From Photobacterium rosenbergii (GTDB lineage Bacteria > Pseudomonadota > Gammaproteobacteria > Enterobacterales > Vibrionaceae): 64,000 bases of DNA. Position numbers and translations under genes: made by a program. Positions 1 through 8,092 of the stretch are shown here, in pieces. The stretch is from contig NZ_PYMB01000007.1 in the NCBI RefSeq assembly GCF_003026455.1, positions 62,001 through 126,000 of the forward strand, read 5' to 3'. The notes beneath the pieces were generated by a model. It saw nothing but the letters and a program-made list of their open reading frames with translations, did not search any database and was not told where the DNA came from. How positions within the stretch are numbered: the stretch's first letter is position 1; each line of letters begins with the position of its first letter.

Positions 1-540
1 TACGGTCTCTAGTGCAGTGATATCGACAAAGGTGTGGTTATCAAGTTCTGCTTGTTCATTACGTTCTGGATACCACTGTGTTTTATCTGGCTGTGGTATT
101 GTGTGATCCGCTTTGTACGGATAACGTTGGTTCGTAAATACATTTGCATTTCTTGCAAGATCATCATTTAAATCTCTTCTGTAGCGAGCCTGGTATCGCT
201 CAGATAGGTAAAGGGTATCTTTCGGGTACTTACAGCCTAAGTTTGAAAATAGTGCCGACAAGTTGTGTCCTTTTTCATGCATGACACCGACTCCTCTACA
301 TCCATTCCAATATGTTGTCGTTCGTATACTCTTTAAATAACACTCTATTGATAGTGATAATAACATGTAGTAAGGAGGGCCACTTACGTTGTTAGTTTGT
401 AAGACTGTTGCAGCATCATAGAAACCCTTAGCCTGTGTACTAAAACCAAAGTCTACAATCTCATTAGTACTTATAATGGACCCGCTTTCAAGAGCCTCAT
501 TCCATCGCTTTTGAAGCTTTGTCTGAGCTTTATTTTTCAT
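1..540 (-). CDS. HEPN-like domain protein, C-terminus beyond window
   Basis: This minus-strand frame is open from an ATG at 540 to the left edge, so at least 180 residues are seen and the stop lies outside. Around residues 57-72 there is a helix with an S-I-E-x-x-L-K pattern, followed at 91-98 by G-H-N-L-S-A-L-F. Together these resemble HEPN-fold proteins of the nucleotidyltransferase/RNase superfamily. An R-x5-H pair (R82, H88) could match the RNase motif of that fold, but I cannot confirm that it aligns. An in-frame GTG at 594, nine bases after the stop of the upstream gene and with an AGG upstream, is an alternative start. It lies just downstream of the PLD-fold gene on the same strand, so the two probably share a transcript. 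A role in nucleic-acid defence is inference from fold and context. Confidence 0.6.
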   Translation of the reverse strand, partial: MKNKAQTKLQKRWNEALESGSIISTNEIVDFGFSTQAKGFYDAATVLQTNNVSGPPYYMLLSLSIECYLKSIRTTTYWNGCRGVGVMHEKGHNLSALFSNLGCKYPKDTLYLSERYQARYRRDLNDDLARNANVFTNQRYPYKADHTIPQPDKTQWYPERNEQAELDNHTFVDITALETV

Positions 541-603
541 AGTGTTGTTTGTAGAGTCATTTAGAAGATAATTTTCGTTGATCAATTTTGCCACAAAAGC
601 GAC

Positions 604-1698
604 CTATGATGATTGTTCTATGCAATTTTCAATTTTGCTAATTAGGAACTCACCAAATTCCTTGGTTATCTGCACTTTATCGTTGCCAAAATTAAGCGTG
701 CCAAGGCTGAATTTCCCTGATGTGGTTACTGCTGTAGTTGGGTATAATTGTCGGAACTCCTCTAATACTTCATTTCGTTTAATGTCATGTTTCCACCATG
801 AACTGCCGAAGTCACAGCTACGATTTTGCCCTTCCATGTACCATGGCCATCGCTCTTTCCATGATTCTAGTTTTATCTCTTCCTCCGTAACATGAAATAA
901 ACTGCCAGTGACTTTAAAGTAACTAAGTAAAGAGCCTGACCCAACTCCTGTCGTAATCACAATATCACCCTTGGTCACGCCTTTGGGTTTTTTCTTTGAG
1001 AAGTGTAAGTTTTGGTGGAGGTCGGAGAAGTCTTGACGATCCTCTAAAAGAACCGGCTCTTCACTGGTACCAATTGGCTTAAGAAAATAGAGTGATTCTT
1101 TATCCGAGTCGCTTTCAGATGAGTAAACTCGTGGCAATATATCAATATCTGCTTGAGGCTGAGTAGTTTCCCATACCTTGGTCGATTGATAATGTTCGGC
1201 AAATATTACTGCTTTTCTTAGCTGAGTTAATGTTAACTCCCTATACTCGATTGCTTCGTAAATCTCATCTAGTAGGTTGACTAGTTGCTCGCTATGACCA
1301 GAAAGTAAGCCCCACTCATGGTTATGCTTTTGGCCGTTATTCGTGAAATTCGCAGATGTAATTATTGCTTGATGCTCATGGGTGTTAGTGACGATATAAA
1401 CTTTTCCATGAAGGCTGTTATCAACATGTACCTTTACTTTTATTGATGGAAGATGCACATGAAAGTACTCGAGGAAATCTAATAATTGTTTCGGTTTGGT
1501 TAGCTGCTCTGGGGCGTTAGCTTTAAATGTGGTTACTAACTCAATGCACTTTATGTTTTTGAAGTCAAAACTAGCTAGAAACTCAGTCATATTAGATGCT
1601 AAGAATGGAGATGTTATCAGCAGCCTATCACCGCCTTTGGTGATTAATTTCTGCAGCTCATCATGGTGAGTGCCTGTTATGTTCGAGATTACTTTCAT
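604..1698 (-). CDS. PLD-fold nuclease-like protein
   Basis: A 364-residue protein whose N-terminal third looks like a phospholipase D-like nuclease domain of the type found in NgoFVII-like restriction enzymes and helicase-associated nucleases. The sequence shows one HxK unit (H97-G-K99) followed by S-A-N-F (residues 115-118) and a conserved Glu at 128 in an H-N-H-E-W-G context. Only one HxK is visible, so an active enzyme would need to dimerise, as single-domain PLD nucleases do. The C-terminal 200 residues are not recognised. No signal peptide or membrane segment is seen, so it is probably cytoplasmic. It is followed at once by the HEPN-like gene and lies in a region rich in restriction genes, so a role in DNA restriction or phage defence is likely but not shown. 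Confidence 0.7.
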   Translation of the reverse strand: MKVISNITGTHHDELQKLITKGGDRLLITSPFLASNMTEFLASFDFKNIKCIELVTTFKANAPEQLTKPKQLLDFLEYFHVHLPSIKVKVHVDNSLHGKVYIVTNTHEHQAIITSANFTNNGQKHNHEWGLLSGHSEQLVNLLDEIYEAIEYRELTLTQLRKAVIFAEHYQSTKVWETTQPQADIDILPRVYSSESDSDKESLYFLKPIGTSEEPVLLEDRQDFSDLHQNLHFSKKKPKGVTKGDIVITTGVGSGSLLSYFKVTGSLFHVTEEEIKLESWKERWPWYMEGQNRSCDFGSSWWKHDIKRNEVLEEFRQLYPTTAVTTSGKFSLGTLNFGNDKVQITKEFGEFLISKIENCIEQSS

Positions 1699-1976
1699 AT
1701 TCTTTAGATCAATCGATGAATTTAGTTATATCCATAATATGCAACAGTAGGTTCATGGCATCAAAGATTTATGTGGAAATGAACTTCACTATTACCCAAG
1801 TTTAAGTTATGGCGCACATTACTATGGTGGCTTCGCATAAGGACGAAGCTCTCTTTGATGCGAAACCTACTATCACAAGTATTCATAAATCCAACTTCTC
1901 CAACCATGAGCAAACCCAAAGGTGCAATTACCGATTACCTCAAAGGGTTTAATCTTCCTCACTTCGTATCTATATA

Positions 1977-2483
1977 TTAACCACGGAAAATGACTCTCCC
2001 AACGTAACTACCATTCATATCTCTCCTCTCACATCTAGCTTCTGTTTGTTTAGAATCTGATATCTGTTTGCGCTTGGGGGCAATCCACTTACCGGTCAGT
2101 AGCAGAACGGCGAGGGAAAAGTCCAAGCGATAAACCCTTGACTCAAAGTCCTTCCATTGGCGCACAATGCTGGCTGCTTCGCTATAAGTAAGAATTTGTG
2201 ATTGCCCTGTCACGCATTTGATGGCGTTCCTGAAGGTTGTTGCCTCCCAGTTTTTCGGATTTTTAAACATATTTCGGATAATGATTTCTGCTTTTTCACG
2301 TTCTTCTTTCACCGTTAGAGGGCGGGTTTTGTTTTTTGGAGCCGTCGTTTTCGATGGTCCAGTATCAAAACGTTCACTCTGAGCAACCTTGGGCTTTGGT
2401 GTTTTTGTTGCTGGTTTGTCTTTCTTGAGGGTTGCAACAAACCCCAAAGCTTCAAGTTGACGCTGAAATTCTGTTATAGCCAT
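1977..2483 (-). CDS. Hypothetical basic protein
   Basis: I do not recognise this 168-residue protein. Residues 1-15 could form a short helix; residues 18-60 are rich in Lys, Pro and Thr and probably disordered. Residues 60-130 look mainly helical, with many charged residues and a short hydrophobic stretch near 122-130. The C-terminus is again basic. The composition suggests nucleic-acid binding, which is only inference. Its ATG is preceded on the minus strand by an A/T-rich region shared with the divergent restriction operon. About 280 bases without a gene separate it from the PLD-like gene, so it is probably transcribed on its own. Confidence 0.55.
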   Translation of the reverse strand: MAITEFQRQLEALGFVATLKKDKPATKTPKPKVAQSERFDTGPSKTTAPKNKTRPLTVKEEREKAEIIIRNMFKNPKNWEATTFRNAIKCVTGQSQILTYSEAASIVRQWKDFESRVYRLDFSLAVLLLTGKWIAPKRKQISDSKQTEARCERRDMNGSYVGRVIFRG

Positions 2484-2695
2484 AAGTAAACACCATAAAT
2501 ATGAGACCTGATGAGTACATCACGTTGCTTTGGCTTCATCAATGAGGCGAGGTCACAGTTCAAGAAAGTCACAATCCATGTTCGATAACTCCATAAGATG
2601 CTGTTTTATATTGCTTTATATTCATTTTATTTATTCTGCGTATTACTCTTTTCAATCAACAATAAAATAATCAGTAAAAAATTTTAAAAATCAGC

Positions 2696-2724
2696 TTTAC
2701 ACTTTTTGTGGTTAGGCGTATATT
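2696..2724 (+). promoter_or_regulatory. Sigma70-type promoter of the restriction operon
   Basis: A -35 hexamer TTTACA (2696-2701) and a -10 hexamer TATATT (2719-2724) are separated by exactly 17 bases. Transcription would start near 2731, about 25 bases before the ATG at 2756, which has a strong GGAAGGAG-type ribosome site. The preceding 100 bases are very A/T-rich. No operator-like palindrome is seen. Confidence 0.6.
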
Positions 2725-2755
2725 ACCAACCAACAAGGCGGAAGGAGATGCAGAT

Positions 2756-3025
2756 ATGGCAAAGACAAGACACATCCATCAGCGAATGAATCAACGTGGC
2801 ATCAATGAGCAAATGCTTGAGATTGTGAAAATGTTCGGTGTCGATGAAGGTGATAAAACCTACCTAAATCGCAAAGGCATTGATGCTGTTGAGAAACAGC
2901 TCAAAGCATTCTTGAAGCAGATGGAAAAAATGAAAGCTCGTGGTGGTGTTGTCCTGGTTGAGTCTGGTGAGGCTGAGATAACAACCTACACACTAGACAG
3001 CTATAACCGCACTCGCATCCACTAA
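2756..3025 (+). CDS. Small DUF4258-like protein heading the restriction operon
   Basis: This 89-residue protein starts at the ATG at 2756, chosen over an upstream in-frame GTG because AAGGAGAT lies just ahead of it. The N-terminus has an R-H-I-H-Q-R-M-N-Q-R-G-I pattern, which resembles the H-x3-R-M-x-x-R-G-I start of DUF4258 and related small RelE/BrnT-like proteins. The middle is a Lys-rich helix (about residues 40-63), followed by two strand-like segments. It is the first gene after the promoter, 19 bases ahead of the methyltransferase-like gene. It could be a toxin-like or regulatory small protein co-produced with the restriction system. Function is unknown and the family match is by eye only. 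Confidence 0.6.
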   Translation: MAKTRHIHQRMNQRGINEQMLEIVKMFGVDEGDKTYLNRKGIDAVEKQLKAFLKQMEKMKARGGVVLVESGEAEITTYTLDSYNRTRIH

Positions 3026-3044
3026 TATTTGAAGGAAATTCAGC

Positions 3045-4772
3045 GTGAAACAGCAACTACACACCCTAATTCAATCATTCCATGGTTCTTATGAGCCATT
3101 ACTATTTAACGAACTTTTTGCCGCTTGCTGTGCTTGGGTGAAATTAGAGAGAAATGGGGAGATTGATGGCCAGAACCAAACACTTGAAGAAGTGTTTCGT
3201 AATCCGAGTTTCTCATCGTTTTATCAAAAAAGCCTGACCGATGAGAAGTTGGCTTCCACAGTTGAGCGCTTGACGTCATCCATGCAAGAGCTAGTAGGCG
3301 CTGGTGTGGTTACTTATCAAGATCTATCTGAAACTATCACGCATCTATGCCAGAGTGCTGGTCGTCAAGTTGGTGCTCTATCACACCCTCAGGAGCTTCT
3401 TGATTTAGGAGTTCAACTTCTTGAGGGACAGGTTACAAGCGTGTATTGCCCATTTAATGCTGGATACCAATTCGGTCAAAATGTTCAATCAGGCGGCGAA
3501 ATCGTTTGTGAAACGATGAATATGACTGATGCTTTCTTGGGCCAAGTTCATAACCTGTTGTTGGACAAGTCCGTTGATATTATTGCGACTGACCCAATCA
3601 AAACACCAAAACTGATTGGTGAGGGTGGGTTAAAGCAATTTAGCAGCGCGGTCGCAATGCCTCCCTTCGGCGTGAAATATGGTAAAGACGAAGTTCATGA
3701 TATCTGGGGACGGTTCCCGGAAAAATCCCTAATGGGTGATGTCTATCATCTACGTCATATGTTGGCACACGCCGATCTTGTGGTTTGTTACGTCACCAAT
3801 GGTTTCCTTTTCCGCACCGCAGCGGGTGAGAAGCACTTCAAGCAAGACATTGTCGAAAAGAATTGGTTGAAAGCTGTTATTTCTCTACCTGGTAACTTGC
3901 TCACAGATACCAGCATACCTGTCAGTGTTGTTGTTATTGATAAAAATAAAACAGATGACCAGATTACTTTTATAGATGCTAGCAGTGATCACTTTATTGA
4001 GAAGCTTGGTCGTGTAAAAAATAAGTTATCTGATGTAGAGCAAGTGCTTAAACTCGTCAATTCAGAGGAGACAACAGTTTTCAGTAAACGATGCTCAGTG
4101 CGTGATGTCGAAGAAATGGACTTTAACTGGTCGCCGAATCGTTACGTCCAGTCAGAAGAAGAAGCAGAGTTATCGTCTTTTTTGAGCCAATTCAAAACAG
4201 CAAAGCTGTCTGATGTTGCTGATATTGTTCGCCTCCAGGCGATTAAGCATGATGAAAATGGTACAGAGACATTCATTGAGCACAATCTCACCAGCCTTAA
4301 TGCCATTGGTCAACTGGCTGGTGAAGGAAAGAAACTTCAAGTTAGTTCGAAAGACATCAATAAAGCCAAAAAGCAGCAAGTGAAACCTCATGATGTACTG
4401 GTTTCTTGCCGTGGAGCTGTAGGACGCATTGCCTTGATTGATGAAAATGTGCCAACGAATACTTTGGCAAGTCAGGCTTTTGCCATCGTAAGGATAAAAC
4501 CACATGTGGAAGGCATTACCAGTCTATCCCTGTATCAATATTTGGTCTCTTACTATGGCCAGCTGCAATTCTCTGGGCTGGTGACGGGGACTACCGCACA
4601 GATGCTAAATGCCAAAGATCTTGGGGATATGCCTATTCCGCTTTTCGAGCATGAAAAATTAGAAGTGTTTGATTCTATTCGTGCAAAGACACTGGATTAC
4701 CAACAGCAGCTGAACAAGATAGAATCGGCAATGAAACAACTTAGCTCAAGCTGGATAGATCAAGTACAATAG
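3045..4772 (+). CDS. Degenerate N6-DNA methyltransferase/specificity-domain fusion
   Basis: A 575-residue protein related to type I HsdM over residues 1-370 and to an HsdS target-recognition half over about 385-575. In place of the SAM-binding motif (D-P-A-x-G-S/T-G-G) it has C-P-F-N-A-G-Y-Q-F-G (135-144). In place of the catalytic N-P-P-F it has M-P-P-F (205-208). Loss of both motifs suggests no methyl transfer, though DNA binding may persist. The C-terminal part shows the usual specificity-subunit signature G-T-T-A-Q-M-L-N-x-K-D-L followed by a helical region typical of HsdS spacers. It is 90 bases upstream of an intact hsdM. It may be an accessory or decoy subunit of the complex, or a regulator. 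Length is well over a normal HsdM domain because of the fusion. Confidence 0.7.
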   Translation: MKQQLHTLIQSFHGSYEPLLFNELFAACCAWVKLERNGEIDGQNQTLEEVFRNPSFSSFYQKSLTDEKLASTVERLTSSMQELVGAGVVTYQDLSETITHLCQSAGRQVGALSHPQELLDLGVQLLEGQVTSVYCPFNAGYQFGQNVQSGGEIVCETMNMTDAFLGQVHNLLLDKSVDIIATDPIKTPKLIGEGGLKQFSSAVAMPPFGVKYGKDEVHDIWGRFPEKSLMGDVYHLRHMLAHADLVVCYVTNGFLFRTAAGEKHFKQDIVEKNWLKAVISLPGNLLTDTSIPVSVVVIDKNKTDDQITFIDASSDHFIEKLGRVKNKLSDVEQVLKLVNSEETTVFSKRCSVRDVEEMDFNWSPNRYVQSEEEAELSSFLSQFKTAKLSDVADIVRLQAIKHDENGTETFIEHNLTSLNAIGQLAGEGKKLQVSSKDINKAKKQQVKPHDVLVSCRGAVGRIALIDENVPTNTLASQAFAIVRIKPHVEGITSLSLYQYLVSYYGQLQFSGLVTGTTAQMLNAKDLGDMPIPLFEHEKLEVFDSIRAKTLDYQQQLNKIESAMKQLSSSWIDQVQ

Positions 4773-4862
4773 CGGTTTTTTGAAGCTATTTCATCGAAAG
4801 AACAACCATAAACTGCCAACTTGCATACAAAAATGCTGGTTGGCACCAACTGAAGATTTTTT

Positions 4863-6566
4863 ATGAACCAACAAGAACAGCAATTTCTAAAAGATCTAGA
4901 GGGTAAACTCTGGACGGCAGCAGACAAGCTGCGCTCAACGCTAGACGCCGCACAATACAAGCACGCGGTGTTAGGTCTAATCTTTGTTAAATACGTCTCT
5001 GATGCGTTTAAGCTGCGCCAAGATGAGATAAAAGCTGACCTAGCTAACCCAGATCATGAATACTATCTAGATCCAGCGGATTTCTCCGAAGAGGAGTTAG
5101 CAGAAGAGATCGCAGCCGAACTAGAAGTGCGTGATTTCTACACCGAGAAAAATGTGTTCTGGCTACCAACAGAGTCTCGTTGGCAGTTCCTACAAGATAA
5201 CGCACCTCTGGTTATCGGTGGTGCAGACCTTGAAATCGACGGTAAAGCGAAGAAGATTACTTCTGTTGGTCACCTTATCGACAATGCTTTAGAAGGCATC
5301 GAACGTGACAACCCGAAACTGAAAGGCGTACTTAACAAGTCATACTCAGGCTTGAAGATAGACCAGGCTAAGCTAAACGAGCTTATTAACCTGATTGCAA
5401 CCATTCCTTTCGATCACAACTCGCTAAACAGTAAAGATATCCTTGGCCATGTGTACGAGTACATGCTTGGTCAGTTTGCACTTGCTGAGGGTAAAAAAGG
5501 CGGTCAGTTCTATACACCTGCTTCTATCGTATCGCTAATCGTTGAGATGATTGAACCGTTTGAGGGTCGTGTTTATGACCCTGCAATGGGTTCAGGCGGT
5601 TTCTTTGTACAGTCAGAGAAATTTATTGAGCGTCATGCCAACGAGAAGAAAGTCGATGCACTAACTCAGAAGCAAAAAATCTCTATCTACGGTCAAGAAT
5701 ACAACCACACGACGTGGCAGCTAGCGGCAATGAACATGGCTATCCGTGGTCTTGATTACGACTTCGGCAAAGAGCCTGCGAGTACCTACACCAACGTTCA
5801 ACATCCAGACCTTCGTGCAGACTTCATCATGGCAAACCCTCCATTCAACATGAAAGAGTGGAATACAGGTGTTGATGATAACGATCCACGCTTCAAATAC
5901 GGTCAGCCGCCAGCAGGTAATGCCAACTTTGCATGGATGCAGCACATGCTTCACCATCTTGCTCCTGATGGTTCTCAGGCGCTTCTGTTGGCAAACGGCT
6001 CAATGAGTTCGACAACCAACAATGAAGGTGAGATCCGTAAAGCGCTTATCGAAAACGATCTCGTTGAATGTATGGTGGCGCTACCCGGCCAACTGTTTAC
6101 TAACACGCAGATCCCAGCATGTATTTGGTTCCTAACCAAGAACAAAACAGCTCGCACAGATAAAGCGGGTCGCAAACTGCGTGCGCGTAAAGGTGAGGTA
6201 CTGTTCATTGATGCTCGCAACCTTGGCTATATGAAAGATCGTGTTCTACGTGACTTTAGCTTTGATGATATCCGTAAAGTCGCTGACCTATACCACGCAT
6301 GGAAAACGGGTGAAGAGGTTCATGGTGTTGGCTATGAAGACCAAGCTGGTTTCTGTAAATCAGCAACGCTTGAAGAAATCACTAAGCATGACTTTGTGCT
6401 AACACCGGGTCGTTATGTAGGTGCCGCTGAGGAAGAGGACGATGGCGTTCCTTTTGCTGAAAAGATGGCGGCACTGACGACCAAACTGGGTGAACAGTTC
6501 GCTGAATCAGCAACATTAGAAGCTGAGATCAAGAAGAACCTAGCGGGGTTAGGTTATGAGCTTTGA
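4863..6566 (+). CDS. hsdM: Type I restriction-modification methyltransferase subunit HsdM
   Basis: Transfers a methyl group from SAM to adenine N6 within the sequence selected by HsdS, as part of the M2S complex. The 567-residue protein has the helical HsdM N-terminal domain (about 10-150) and the catalytic domain, with SAM motif D239-P-A-M-G-S-G-G-F and catalytic N325-P-P-F. Both motifs are intact, unlike the preceding homologue. It starts 90 bases after the degenerate methyltransferase gene and overlaps hsdS by 11 bases, which suggests translational coupling. Length and motif order match full-size HsdM proteins. Confidence 0.95.
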   Translation: MNQQEQQFLKDLEGKLWTAADKLRSTLDAAQYKHAVLGLIFVKYVSDAFKLRQDEIKADLANPDHEYYLDPADFSEEELAEEIAAELEVRDFYTEKNVFWLPTESRWQFLQDNAPLVIGGADLEIDGKAKKITSVGHLIDNALEGIERDNPKLKGVLNKSYSGLKIDQAKLNELINLIATIPFDHNSLNSKDILGHVYEYMLGQFALAEGKKGGQFYTPASIVSLIVEMIEPFEGRVYDPAMGSGGFFVQSEKFIERHANEKKVDALTQKQKISIYGQEYNHTTWQLAAMNMAIRGLDYDFGKEPASTYTNVQHPDLRADFIMANPPFNMKEWNTGVDDNDPRFKYGQPPAGNANFAWMQHMLHHLAPDGSQALLLANGSMSSTTNNEGEIRKALIENDLVECMVALPGQLFTNTQIPACIWFLTKNKTARTDKAGRKLRARKGEVLFIDARNLGYMKDRVLRDFSFDDIRKVADLYHAWKTGEEVHGVGYEDQAGFCKSATLEEITKHDFVLTPGRYVGAAEEEDDGVPFAEKMAALTTKLGEQFAESATLEAEIKKNLAGLGYEL

Positions 6567-7887
6567 TTTGTTGATGCTAGAAGAACTCGGCATTCAGCTA
6601 ATTGATGGTGACCGTGGTAAAAACTACCCTAAGAAAAATGAGTTTAAGCCGGAAGGTCACTGTTTGTTTTTGTCTGCCAAAAACGTAACTAAGTCAGGCT
6701 TCCAGTTCGCGGACAAAGAATATATCACTGAAGAGCGACACAATTTATTGAGGGCTGGTAAGTTAGAGCGTTCTGACATAGTCCTAACTACCCGTGGCAC
6801 CATCGGTAACGTTGCATTTTATGATGATTTTGTTCCTGATGATATTGTTCGTATAAACTCCGGCATGTTGATTCTGAGAGCTGATACAACTGTTTGGAAT
6901 CCTCGCTTTTTGTATTTTTTGTTCACTTCTAAGCTGGTTCAAGATCAAATAGCATCGTTGACTTCTGGCTCTGCCGTGCCCCAATTGCCAGCTAAAGATC
7001 TTAAGAAGTTTTCATTGCCCCTAATTCCAGTTCCAACACAGAATGCTGTGGTTAAAGTGATCGGTGATATCGCAGATAAATTATCTTTGAACTCTAAAGT
7101 TAGCCAAACCCTAGAAGAAATGGCACAGGCTATCTTCAAATCATGGTTTGTCGACTTCGACCCCGTCAAAGCCAAGATGAATGGTGAGCAACCAGAGGGT
7201 ATGGATGCGGCTACTGCCTCGCTATTCCCAGAAAAGCTCGTTGAGTCAGAGTTAGGGCTGATCCCTGAAGGTTGGGAAGCAACAGACATCGATAACGCAA
7301 CTTCTAAAGTTTTTAGTGGTGGGACTCCATCAACGAAAAATGAAGCTTTTTGGGGAGGTGAGTTACCTTGGTTTTCTTCTGGTGAAACGCGTAATAATTT
7401 TATCATTGAGACAGAAAAACATATTACTCAAGAGGGTGTTGATGGTTCTTCAACAAAAGCCTCTGCTTATGGTGATGTACTAATCGCTTCAGCGGGTCAG
7501 GGGCACACCAGAGGACAAACTTCTTTCAATTCAATTGACTGCTACATAAACCAGTCTGTTGTAGCTCTTCGCGCATCTGACAATATTTCGCCATATTGGC
7601 TCTATTACTGCCTTGAGAGAAGATATGATGAGATGCGCTCTGTCTCCGATTCTCATAGTAGTCGAGGAAGCTTGACTACAAAGCTGCTCAAAGCGCTACC
7701 AATTGCGAGGCCGAGCAAAGAAATCGTTAACGCATTCGATGCGATTGTCGAGTCTTTAGTCCGAAAACAAGTAGCGAACGCAAAGCAGAATAAAGAGCTA
7801 TCTCTTCTACGTGACACCTTGCTTCCTAAATTGCTTTCCGGCGAAATCGAGTTAGGTCAAACCGAGCAACTGGCCGAGGTAAGCTAA
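6556..7887 (+). CDS. hsdS: Type I restriction-modification specificity subunit HsdS
   Basis: The DNA-recognition subunit that sets the bipartite target of both methylation and restriction. The 443-residue protein has two target-recognition domains (about 5-160 and 235-400). Each is followed by a helical conserved region; the first carries the familiar L-E-E-M-A-Q-A-I-F-K-S-W-F-V-D-F-D-P stretch near 190-210. The second ends in the conserved L-L-P-K-L-L-S-G-E-I tail. The ATG lies within the end of hsdM. The stop TAA shares a base with the ATG of the small frame that follows. The target sequence cannot be read from the protein. Confidence 0.93.
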   Translation: MSFDLLMLEELGIQLIDGDRGKNYPKKNEFKPEGHCLFLSAKNVTKSGFQFADKEYITEERHNLLRAGKLERSDIVLTTRGTIGNVAFYDDFVPDDIVRINSGMLILRADTTVWNPRFLYFLFTSKLVQDQIASLTSGSAVPQLPAKDLKKFSLPLIPVPTQNAVVKVIGDIADKLSLNSKVSQTLEEMAQAIFKSWFVDFDPVKAKMNGEQPEGMDAATASLFPEKLVESELGLIPEGWEATDIDNATSKVFSGGTPSTKNEAFWGGELPWFSSGETRNNFIIETEKHITQEGVDGSSTKASAYGDVLIASAGQGHTRGQTSFNSIDCYINQSVVALRASDNISPYWLYYCLERRYDEMRSVSDSHSSRGSLTTKLLKALPIARPSKEIVNAFDAIVESLVRKQVANAKQNKELSLLRDTLLPKLLSGEIELGQTEQLAEVS

Positions 7888-8079
7888 TGGCAACCCGAGT
7901 GGAGGTGAATTTCGAAATAACAGGGCGAACAGGAATTCTCCGCTCGGGTGCTAACCAAGTTAAAATGGCAATCGGCTAACCGGATTGTCACTGAAAATAA
8001 AGACTTCCATCATTACATCGAACAAGTGGGTATTTACAACCAGACAGGGCGTTTGATTAACAGTGCGTGGAATAAGTGA
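7887..8079 (+). pseudogene. Probable frameshifted small gene between hsdS and hsdR
   Basis: A frame begins with an ATG overlapping the hsdS stop (TAATG) but ends after 30 codons at 7977-7979. The next frame is open from 7921 to a TGA at 8077-8079 and encodes 52 protein-like residues, ending 13 bases ahead of the hsdR ATG, but has no ATG. Skipping one base between about 7920 and 7976 would join them into one protein of roughly 62-63 residues that fills the gap exactly. I therefore read it as a small gene broken by a one-base insertion; programmed +1 frameshifting or an assembly error are alternatives. The product is not recognised. Confidence 0.45.
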
Positions 8080-8092
8080 AGGTAAAGTCTGA

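Noticed and set aside
1829..1867. Overlapping inverted repeats in the gap between 1698 and 1977
   Set aside because: Stems of 6-10 bp with a mismatch and no T-run; too weak to call a terminator or element.
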